DNA from: Thermoanaerobaculum sp.
GTDB lineage: Bacteria > Acidobacteriota > Thermoanaerobaculia > Multivoradales > UBA5704
DNA: 64,000 nt
Direction: 5' to 3'
Assembly: GCA_021154885.1 (NCBI GenBank)
Contig: JAJKHS010000100.1
Location: forward strand, 62,001-126,000
The notes under the pieces are model-generated. The model was not told the DNA's origin. It saw only the letters and a list, made by a program, of their open reading frames with translations, and did no database searches. Shown here piece after piece: positions 57,456 to 64,000 of the stretch. Within the stretch, counting starts at the first letter, position 1. The number at the start of each line of letters is the position of its first letter. The position numbers and the translations under genes were made by a program.

Positions 57456-57941
57456 TCAGCAGGCAGGGAAGACGCTCGAGATGAAGGCGTCGATGGCGGC
57501 CTGGACCTTGCCGTAGTCCCCTGTCGTCGCCATATAGCTGAAGGTGTTCGAGGGGGTCTGGCCGGCACCATTGTGCGGCTTGAAGAAGGTGACGATCTTG
57601 AGCTGGATGTCGGGAACGGGCTTGGTCGAGCTGGGCAGGCTCAGGGCGTTTGCAGCGAGGAGGGCATTCTGCAGGGCCTTGACTTTCGCGGCGGGAGCCG
57701 TGACGCGAGAGATCTTGTCAGAGCCTCCGCGGGAGCACGATAGTACGGACATGCCGTCGGTATACACGATCAAGGCCGTCGAAGCGTTGATGTTCCCGCC
57801 GCTGGCCTGGTAGACCACGACGGTTTGTACAGGGGAGCTTACAGGGGCGCTCTGCTTCTGCTTCTCCTGGGCAGAGCAGAGCGCGGGCATGGCGAAGGTG
57901 ACGAGGAGGAGGCCGGCGAGTAGAGCCGAATTTGTCTTCAT
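57456..57941 (-). CDS. secreted protein of unknown function
   Basis: 161 aa from ATG 57941, which has AAAGGAG 9 bases upstream; a longer frame to 58253 is not supported. Signal peptide MKTNSALLAGLLLVTFAMPALCSAQ. The mature part has alternating strands and a helix (KVKALQNALLAANALSLPS, YGKVQAAIDAFISSVFPAC) and two Cys (about 69 and 161) that could form a disulfide after export. No family recognised. Divergent from rnc. Confidence 0.7.
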   Translation of the reverse strand: MKTNSALLAGLLLVTFAMPALCSAQEKQKQSAPVSSPVQTVVVYQASGGNINASTALIVYTDGMSVLSCSRGGSDKISRVTAPAAKVKALQNALLAANALSLPSSTKPVPDIQLKIVTFFKPHNGAGQTPSNTFSYMATTGDYGKVQAAIDAFISSVFPAC

Positions 57942-58146
57942 TTCTATTCTCCTTTCCTTGCGCTTGGGGCGCATGACTGCTGGTTGAACCGACTGAAAAT
58001 CGCTCAGAGAGCAAAGCCGGTACCAGCACTTTGAACACTTATGAAGGAAAGGGAGAAAACGTTTCTGCGGTGACCCCGATCGCCGGGCGCGACGAAGATA
58101 CGGTCGGGGGAGCGTCTCGCGTTCTCCTGCTGCTACCATTCGCGCC

Positions 58147-58842
58147 ATGATTTTCGGCCGCCGCCCCTCCACCCCCCTCGAAGAGCGCCTCGGGTATCGC
58201 TTCAAGCGGCTCGACCTCCTGAGCCTCGCCCTGACGCACCGCTCGTGGGCCAACGAGCAGGGGGTGCCGGAGAACTATGAGCGGCTGGAGTTCCTGGGCG
58301 ACTCCGTCCTCGGGCTGATCAGCGCCGAGTGGCTCTACGTCCGCCATCCGGAATTGCCGGAGGGGGAGCTCTCGAAGCTCAAGGCGCAGCTCGTCAGCCG
58401 CCCGGCCCTGGCCCGGCACGCCGAGGAGATGGGGCTGGGTCCGGAGCTCAAGATCGGCGTCGGGGAGGACCGCTCGGGCGGACGCACCAAGGCGTCGCTC
58501 CTCGCCGACTCGATGGAGGCGGTGTTCGGGGCCCTCTTCCTCGACGGCGGCCTGGAGGCGGCCCGCAAAGTCGTCGAGCCCATGCTGGAGGAGGCTTTGG
58601 AGGAGCGGGCCAGCCAGCCGGTGACCGATCCCAAGACCCAGCTCCAGGAGGTCTCCCAGGCTCTGGGCTGGGATCTGCCCGAGTACCGGCTCACCGCCTC
58701 CACCGGACCGGACCACAACAAGGTCTTCGTGGTGGAGTGCTGGCTGGCGGGCGAGCTGGGGGGCACCGGCGAGGGGCCGAGCAAGAAGGTGGCGGAGCAG
58801 CGGGCGGCCGCCGACGCCCTGGCGAGGCTGCCGGAGAAGTAG
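58147..58842 (+). CDS. rnc: ribonuclease III
   Basis: 231 aa. Catalytic signature [16 protein letters not shown] (about 43-58) with the second acidic cluster in [15 protein letters not shown] (about 121-135). The double-stranded RNA-binding domain spans about 158-229 ([14 protein letters not shown] ... [19 protein letters not shown]). Normal length. It cleaves double-stranded RNA during rRNA and mRNA processing. Followed after 17 bp by asnS; TACAAT in the gap could be a separate -10 or just spacer. Confidence 0.96.
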   Translation: MIFGRRPSTPLEERLGYRFKRLDLLSLALTHRSWANEQGVPENYERLEFLGDSVLGLISAEWLYVRHPELPEGELSKLKAQLVSRPALARHAEEMGLGPELKIGVGEDRSGGRTKASLLADSMEAVFGALFLDGGLEAARKVVEPMLEEALEERASQPVTDPKTQLQEVSQALGWDLPEYRLTASTGPDHNKVFVVECWLAGELGGTGEGPSKKVAEQRAAADALARLPEK

Positions 58843-58859
58843 AGTACAATCCCGCCCCC

Positions 58860-60173
58860 ATGAGCCAGCCGATATCCGCGACGTCCGTGACTTCGATTCG
58901 TGAGCTGTCCCAGCACGCCGGCCAGGAGGTCGAGCTGTCGGGATGGATCGACAATAAGCGCTCCAGCGGCAAGATCGCCTTCCTCCAGGTGCGGACCGCC
59001 GGCGGCGTCGTCCAGGCCGTGGCTGGCCGCAAAGACGTCTCCGAAGAGGCCTGGGCGGACATCGAGCGCGTCACCCAGGAGTCGACCGTCCGCGTCCGCG
59101 GCACCGTCAAGGAGGACAAGCGCTCCCCGATCGGCGTCGAGATCCAGGCCAACGGGTTCGAGATCCTCTCCCTCACCCAGGACTATCCCATCACCCCCAA
59201 GGAGCACGGCACGGCGTTCCTCATGGAGCACCGTCACCTCTGGCTGCGCTCCAGCCGCCAGCGCGCCGCCCTGCGGGTGAGGAGCGAGGTCGAACAGGGG
59301 ATCCGCGACTTCTTCTACGATCGCCAGTTCACTCTCATCGACTCGCCGATCCTCACCCCCGCCGCCTGCGAGGGGACGTCGACGCTCTTCGAGACCGACT
59401 ACTTCGGCGACAAGGCATACCTCTCCCAGTCCGGTCAGCTCTACCTGGAGCCGGCCGCCGCCGCGCTCGGCAAGGTCTACTGCTTCGGCCCCACCTTCCG
59501 GGCCGAGAAGTCCAAGACCCGCCGTCATCTGATGGAGTTCTGGATGGTCGAGCCCGAGGTGGCCTTCCTGGAGTTCGAGGGGCTCTGCGCGCTGACCGAG
59601 GAGTTCGTGGGCTATCTCGCGGCGCGTATCCTCGACCGCTCGAAGGAGGACCTCAAAGTCCTGGAGCGGGACACGGCCAAGCTGGAGAAGGTGGTGCCCC
59701 CCTTCCCGCGCATCACCTACACCCAGGCGGTCGAGATCCTCAACCGCGAGGGCAACCCCCTGAAGTGGGGCGACGACTTCGGCGGCGATGAGGAGACGAT
59801 CCTCGCCAGCCAGTTCGACCGGCCGGTGATGGTCACCCGCTTCCCGGCGTCGTTCAAGGCCTTCTACATGCAGCCCGATCCGGAGAACCCGGAGACCGTG
59901 CTGGGCCTCGACCTGCTGGCGCCCGAGGGATATGGCGAGATCATCGGCGGCAGCCAGAGGATCCACGACCACGACCTGCTGCTGTCGCGCATCCAGCAGC
60001 ACAATTTACCCGTCGAGGCGTTCCAGTGGTATCTTGACGTCCGCAAGTATGGGGCGTTCCCGCACAGCGGCTTCGGCATGGGCATCGAGCGCTTCGTGGC
60101 CTGGATGACCGGCTTGACGCATCTGCGGGAGACCATCCCCTACCCGCGGATGCTTTATAAGATCTACCCTTAA
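58860..60173 (+). CDS. asnS: asparagine--tRNA ligase
   Basis: 437 aa from ATG 58860; the frame is open much further upstream, but only because it overlaps rnc out of frame. N-terminal OB-fold anticodon-binding domain ([22 protein letters not shown]) and class II core with motif 2 [26 protein letters not shown] and motif 3 [16 protein letters not shown]. The [10 protein letters not shown] form and overall length fit AsnRS rather than AspRS, which has a large extra GAD domain in bacteria. Charges tRNA-Asn with Asn. Confidence 0.95.
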   Translation: MSQPISATSVTSIRELSQHAGQEVELSGWIDNKRSSGKIAFLQVRTAGGVVQAVAGRKDVSEEAWADIERVTQESTVRVRGTVKEDKRSPIGVEIQANGFEILSLTQDYPITPKEHGTAFLMEHRHLWLRSSRQRAALRVRSEVEQGIRDFFYDRQFTLIDSPILTPAACEGTSTLFETDYFGDKAYLSQSGQLYLEPAAAALGKVYCFGPTFRAEKSKTRRHLMEFWMVEPEVAFLEFEGLCALTEEFVGYLAARILDRSKEDLKVLERDTAKLEKVVPPFPRITYTQAVEILNREGNPLKWGDDFGGDEETILASQFDRPVMVTRFPASFKAFYMQPDPENPETVLGLDLLAPEGYGEIIGGSQRIHDHDLLLSRIQQHNLPVEAFQWYLDVRKYGAFPHSGFGMGIERFVAWMTGLTHLRETIPYPRMLYKIYP

Positions 60174-60180
60174 GGAAGGA

Positions 60181-61118
60181 ATGACGGCACGCCGAAACCG
60201 GGGCGGCTCCTCACCTGGGCGACCCTCGCGGCGCTGATCCTCATCTGGGGCACCACCTGGGCGGTGATCCGGGTGGGCCTGCGGGGCATCCCCCCCTTCA
60301 CCGGGGTGGCCCTCCGTTTCGGCCTCGCCGCGGCGGCGCTGCTCGCCCTCGCTCCCGTCCTCGGCGTGAAGCTGGGCCGGAGCCGGACCGAACGGCGCCT
60401 CTGGTGGGCGAACGCCCTCCTGACCTTCTGCATCCCCTACAGCATCCTCTACTGGGCGGAGCAGTGGGTGCCGTCGGGGCTCTGTTCGGTCATTTTCTCC
60501 ACCTTCCCGCTGCTGACGGCGTTAGGGGCTCACTTCATCCTGCCGGCGGAGCGGCTGACGTCCCGGAGCATCGGGGGCATCCTCCTGGGCTTTGCCGGGA
60601 TCGCGGTGATCTACTCCGCGGACTTCCACGCCCTGGGCGGCAGCCAGGTGGCGAAGGCCGCGGCCGTGCTGTTCCTCTCCCCCCTCTTTGCGGCGCTGGG
60701 CAACGTCATCGTGAAGCGCTGGGGAGGCGGCCTCCACCCCCTCTCGACGGCGGCTGTGCCCATGGGAATCACCGCCCTGGCGGTGGGGACGCTGGCCCTG
60801 CTATTCGAGTCCGGGCGGCACGCGACCTTCAACACCCCCTCCGTCCTCTCGATCCTCTACCTGGCGCTGATCGGCTCCGCGTTCCCCTTCACCCTCTACT
60901 TCTGGCTGCTCCGCCACCAGTCGGCAACGAGTCTGTCGATGATCAACTACGCCACGCCCATCCTCGCCGTAATCGTGGGCAGCCTGTTCATGGGCGAGGC
61001 CTTCACGCCGCGCATCCTCGCCGGCTCCGCGCTGGTGCTGGTGGGCGTGGCGGTGGCGGTGACCGGCGGGCACCGGAAGGCGGAGCAACGGGCACTGGCG
61101 GAGGAGCCGAGCCCATAA
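60181..61118 (+). CDS. EamA/DMT-family transporter, 5' frameshift suspected
   Basis: Ten-helix drug/metabolite transporter with two EamA repeats (visible: LIWGTTWAVIRVGLRGIPPFTGVALRFGL, PYSILYWAEQWVPSGLCSVIFSTFPLLTAL, LIGSAFPFTLYFWLLRHQSAT, YATPILAVIVGSLFMGEAF). The only start with a ribosome binding site is ATG 60181 (behind AAGGAAGGA), but its frame stops at 60237. The family N-terminus (GRLLTWATLAALILIWGTTW) is readable in the main frame with no start codon before GTG 60264, which would delete most of helix 1. One missing base just after ATG-AC would restore MT-GTPKPGRLLTW. So either a real frameshift or a sequence error. Substrate unknown. Begins 7 bp after asnS. Confidence 0.8.
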
Positions 61119-61242
61119 CCGATTTGCGGATCTGCGCAGAAAGCCAGGCTTTCCAGACACCCTCTGTGGGTGGTTGGACGGGGGCGGCGGTGTGCTATCG
61201 TCGCCCCCGCTCAATTGCCCCGCTGAATTTGGGTTGCACCTG

Positions 61243-62538
61243 GTGACGCCGCCGAACCACCCCCTCCTCCCCGGGCCCCGTCCCGACGATTTCCTCTGGG
61301 CCACCGGCATCGAGGACACGTTCGTCCCGCAGACCCGGCCGGGCCAGCGCGCGCTGGACGAGTACCAGCTCATGGGCCACTACGAGCACTGGCGCGAGGA
61401 CCTCGCCCTCGGCCGCGAGCTGGGCGTCCGCGCCCTCCGTTGGGGCGTGCCCTGGTACCGGGTCGAGCCGCTGCCGGGAGAATTCGACTGGAGCTTCACC
61501 GACCAGGTGATCCCCTACCTGGTGGAGGAGCTGGGGATCACCCCCATCGTCGACCTGATGCACTACGGCTGTCCGTTCTGGCTGCGCCGCGAGTTCGCGA
61601 GCGACGACTACCCCCGCGCCGTGGCGGCCTACGCCGGCGCCTTCGCCCGCCGCTACGCCAGGCTGGTACACTGGTACACGCCGCTCAACGAGCCGATCGT
61701 CAACGCCCTGCTCTGCGGCAAGCGCGGCCTCTGGCCCCCTTATCTGCGGGGGGACGGCGGCTATCTGCGGATCATGCTCCAGCTCGTGCGCGGTATCCAG
61801 CGCACGGTCGCGGCCCTCAAGGAGGTCGACCCTGGCGCGCTGATGGTGCACGTCGAGGCCACCGGCCTCGCCCGCGCCGCCCGCGCCGACCTCGAAGCCC
61901 TGGCGGTCGAGGACCAGCGGCGGGGCTACCTCGCCTATGACCTGCTCACCGGGCGGCTCACCCCCGACCATCCGCTCTACACCTGGCTGCTGCGCAACGG
62001 CGCCGGACCGGACGAGCTGGCCGCGATCCGCCGCGACGCCATCCCGCTGGACGTCATCGGCCTCAACTTTTATCCCCAATGGTCCACCCAGCAGGTCTCG
62101 GTCAACCGCAAGGGGCGGCTGGCCTGGCGGGCGGTGGAGCAGGACGGCGCCGGTTTCGTCCACCTGATCGAGGACTACTGGCGGCGCTACGAGGTGCCGG
62201 TCATGGTCACCGAGACGAGCGCGAAGGGGGCGCTCGACATCCGCACCCGCTGGCTGGAGACCTCCGTGGCAGCGATCCGGCGCCTGCGCGAGCAGGGCGT
62301 ACCGGTCCTCGGCTACACCTGGTTCCCCCTCTTCACCATGATCGACTGGCGCTATCGCTTCGGCAAGCGGCCCCTGGCGGACTATCGCCTGAACCTCGGG
62401 CTCTACACCCTGGCCCCGGAGGGCGCGGAGCGGCGCTGGCAGGCGACCCCGCTGGTGGAGCAGTTCCGGTCCTATGCCGCGGACCCCGGGGCCTCGGTGG
62501 GAGCTGTCTCCATCCCGGTCGCCGCCGGAGCGCCATGA
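61243..62538 (+). CDS. GH1-like glycoside hydrolase
   Basis: About 431 aa from GTG 61243; TTG 61174 would add 23 unconvincing residues, and neither start has a clear ribosome binding site. A (beta/alpha)8 enzyme of clan A: acid/base Glu in TPLNEP (about residue 150), likely nucleophile Glu in VMVTETS, plus VRALRWGVPWYRVEP and GYTWFPLFTMIDWRYRFG near the end, as in family 1-type beta-glycosidases. Its beginning (DDFLWATGIEDTFVPQ) is also GH1-like. No signal peptide, so probably cytoplasmic. Its stop overlaps the GH43-like start (ATGA), suggesting the two act on the same glycan or glycoside. Confidence 0.8.
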   Translation: MTPPNHPLLPGPRPDDFLWATGIEDTFVPQTRPGQRALDEYQLMGHYEHWREDLALGRELGVRALRWGVPWYRVEPLPGEFDWSFTDQVIPYLVEELGITPIVDLMHYGCPFWLRREFASDDYPRAVAAYAGAFARRYARLVHWYTPLNEPIVNALLCGKRGLWPPYLRGDGGYLRIMLQLVRGIQRTVAALKEVDPGALMVHVEATGLARAARADLEALAVEDQRRGYLAYDLLTGRLTPDHPLYTWLLRNGAGPDELAAIRRDAIPLDVIGLNFYPQWSTQQVSVNRKGRLAWRAVEQDGAGFVHLIEDYWRRYEVPVMVTETSAKGALDIRTRWLETSVAAIRRLREQGVPVLGYTWFPLFTMIDWRYRFGKRPLADYRLNLGLYTLAPEGAERRWQATPLVEQFRSYAADPGASVGAVSIPVAAGAP

Positions 62539-64000
62539 CCGGGCCGACCTACCAGAACCCGGTCTATCCCTGTTCGTTCCCCGACCCCTTCGTCCTCAAG
62601 TTCCAGGGGGAGTACTGGGGCTACTGCACCGGCCTCTGGCACGACGGACGGGTCTTCGGAGTGATCCACTCCCGCGACCTCGTCGCTTGGGAGGATCGAC
62701 CCGGCGCGATGGCGCCGCTCACCGCGGACCACCCCCACTACTGGGCGCCCGAGGTGTCCTACCTCGCCGGCCGCTTCTACCTCTATTACAGCGTCGGCAA
62801 CGAGGAGCGGATGGAGATCCGGGTGGCGGTGGCGGAGCATCCGGCGGGGCCGTTCATCGATTCGGGCCGGCGTCTCACCCGTGAGCCGTTCGCTATCGAC
62901 GCCCATGTCTTCGTCGACCGGGACGGCTCGCGGTGGCTCTTCTATGCCACGGACTTCCTCGACGCCACGCACGTGGGTACAGGCACGGTCCGCGACCGGC
63001 TGCTCGATCCCTTCACCCTGGCGGGCGACCCCCGGCCCGTCACCCTGCCGCGCTACGACTGGCACGTCTACCACCCCAACCGGCCGGAGAAGGGGGGTGT
63101 GCGCTGGCATACCGTCGAGGGGCCGTTCGTCCTGGAGCGCAAGGGTCTCTACTATCAGATGTTCAGCGGCGGCAACTGGCAGAACCCCACCTATGGCGTG
63201 AGCTACGCGACCGCCCGCCACGTGGAGGATCTGGAGGAGCCCGGCGAGTGGCAGCAGGCGGCGGACGGGGAGCGGGTGCTGCCCATTCTGCGCTCCGGCG
63301 GCGAGGTCGTCGGGCCCGGTCACAACTCGGTGGTGCGGGGGCCCGACAATCGCCAGCTTTACTGCGTCTACCATCGCTGGTCGCCGGACACCCGCGCCAG
63401 GGTGATGGCGATCGACCCCCTCGACTGGGCGGGGGAGCGGATGCTGGTCCTCGGTCCCACCACGACCCCGCAGCCGGCGCCGAACCCGCCCACGATCGCC
63501 GGCCTGGACGCGCCCGTCGTGCTCGCTCCGGGCGAGGAGCTGCGGTACGAGTCCGGCGCTCCGGCCTTCCTCGTAGAGGTGAGCGCCCGGGCGGTGGGGG
63601 AGACGGGCGAGGGTGGGCTCGGCGTCGTCCTGTTCGGCGCGGAGGGGAATCTGCTCCATACCCCCTTTCGGCTGGAACCGTTCGTCCGCCTGATCAGATT
63701 CGAGTCGAAGATCGCCGGCCCGGCCACGGGCGTGGCCCTGGTCGCCGAGGGCGCGGCCGTGGAGCTCTCCGGCTTCGCCCTCACCGTCGGTTGGGAAGAC
63801 CGGTTCGAGGAGGACGCCGAGCCGGCGGCGCTCGGCTGGGAGGTTCTGAATGACGACGGCGGCGATTGGCGAATCGAAGGCGGCGAGCTGGTGGGATTCG
63901 CTGAAACCGTCTCCTGGATCGCCCGGGGGCCCGCCCTGGAGAGCTATGAGCTGGTCGTCAACGCGCGGCTGATCGACGGCTCGCCGGAGGACGGTTTCGG
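62535..64000 (+). CDS. GH43-like glycoside hydrolase, 3' end outside window
   Basis: 488 codons to the window edge with no stop. The five-bladed propeller of clan F shows the three expected acids: Asp in CSFPDPFV (about 17), Asp in FAIDAHVF (about 120) and Glu in TVEGPF (about 197). YWAPEVSYLAGRFYLYYS is the family WAPE motif, and GPGHNSVV and YHRWSP are also typical of arabinanase/xylosidase-like GH43. After about residue 330 a second beta-rich segment begins (ELRYESGAPAFLVEVSARA), probably an accessory or concanavalin-like domain (LGWEVLNDDGGDWRIEGGELVG). Starts by ATGA overlap with the GH1-like gene. No signal peptide seen. Exact specificity cannot be read. Confidence 0.82.
   Translation, partial: MTGPTYQNPVYPCSFPDPFVLKFQGEYWGYCTGLWHDGRVFGVIHSRDLVAWEDRPGAMAPLTADHPHYWAPEVSYLAGRFYLYYSVGNEERMEIRVAVAEHPAGPFIDSGRRLTREPFAIDAHVFVDRDGSRWLFYATDFLDATHVGTGTVRDRLLDPFTLAGDPRPVTLPRYDWHVYHPNRPEKGGVRWHTVEGPFVLERKGLYYQMFSGGNWQNPTYGVSYATARHVEDLEEPGEWQQAADGERVLPILRSGGEVVGPGHNSVVRGPDNRQLYCVYHRWSPDTRARVMAIDPLDWAGERMLVLGPTTTPQPAPNPPTIAGLDAPVVLAPGEELRYESGAPAFLVEVSARAVGETGEGGLGVVLFGAEGNLLHTPFRLEPFVRLIRFESKIAGPATGVALVAEGAAVELSGFALTVGWEDRFEEDAEPAALGWEVLNDDGGDWRIEGGELVGFAETVSWIARGPALESYELVVNARLIDGSPEDGF

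Noticed and set aside
58329-58859. N-terminal extension of asnS overlapping rnc
   Set aside because: The extension is Gly/Ala/Arg shadow sequence; the AsnRS family start fits ATG 58860.

Overview
The window is GC-rich bacterial DNA with tightly packed genes, ATGA stop/start overlaps and many Shine-Dalgarno sites. Its first 35 kb is most of a modular nonribosomal peptide / polyketide (NRPS-PKS) cluster. The rest is ordinary chromosome. Gene content (ECF42-type sigma factor with DoxX, DUF6600-like protein, YtxJ-type thiol protein, AcvB/VirJ pair, GSU2403-like nucleotidyltransferase, glycosidases) and the multi-module assembly line would suit a soil Acidobacteriota or another deep Gram-negative lineage. 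That placement is inference; no rRNA or other phylogenetic marker is present beyond mutL, rnc, asnS and ppdK.

Layout of the cluster. 1-6762 (+): 5'-truncated NRPS, T-C-A-T-C-A-T, with A-domain codes I read as Thr then Gly. 6759-12848 (+): PKS with KS-AT(malonyl)-ACP-aminotransferase-C, the type that makes a beta-amino acid unit. 12937-15263 (+): short-chain dehydrogenase and GT-B glycosyltransferase. 17239-15316 (-): SbnA-like aminoacrylate-transferring PLP synthase and a guanidinoacetate-methyltransferase-like enzyme. 17912-35187 (+): NRPS C*-A(Ser)-T, NRPS C-A(unknown)-T-C, SyrP-like Fe/2-oxoglutarate hydroxylase, and a final NRPS C*-A(Gln, carrying an embedded FkbM methyltransferase)-T-C-A-T-TE. 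C* marks N-terminal condensation-like domains that lack the HHxxxDG motif. Read colinearly the line gives ...-Thr-Gly-[malonate-derived beta-amine]-Ser-X-(methyl)Gln-(Cys-like), released by the thioesterase.

The most informative observation is genomic archaeology inside the cluster. Just after the PKS stop codon (12851-12925) lies the decayed 5' end of another C*-type NRPS gene. Just before the Ser NRPS (17617-17915) lies a decayed ketosynthase fragment that runs into a C-domain-like tail and ends in an ATGA overlap with the next gene. The SDR-GT-MT-SbnA block sits between these two scars, so the present cluster looks like the product of duplication, internal deletion and cassette insertion.

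Layout after the cluster. 35.3-37.3 kb: DoxX protein and ECF42-like sigma factor. 37.4-39.7 kb: two secreted proteins of unknown function. 39.7-44.1 kb (-): STAS protein, TolC-like outer membrane factor, HlyD/EmrA adaptor and DHA2-family MFS pump in one operon. 44.35-44.58 kb: eleven-unit 21-bp repeat array with dyad symmetry. 44.6-47.8 kb (-): sigma-54 activator and two AcvB/VirJ-type proteins. 47.9-48.9 kb: nucleotidyltransferase-fold protein behind a perfect inverted repeat. 48.9-51.8 kb: YtxJ-like protein and a YncE/phosphoesterase fusion. 52.1-54.9 kb: ppdK. 55.0-61.1 kb: small acidic protein, mutL, a secreted protein, rnc, asnS and an EamA transporter with an apparent frameshift. 61.2-64.0 kb: GH1-like and GH43-like glycosidases, the latter running off the window. 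I see no tRNA, rRNA, CRISPR array or intact insertion sequence.
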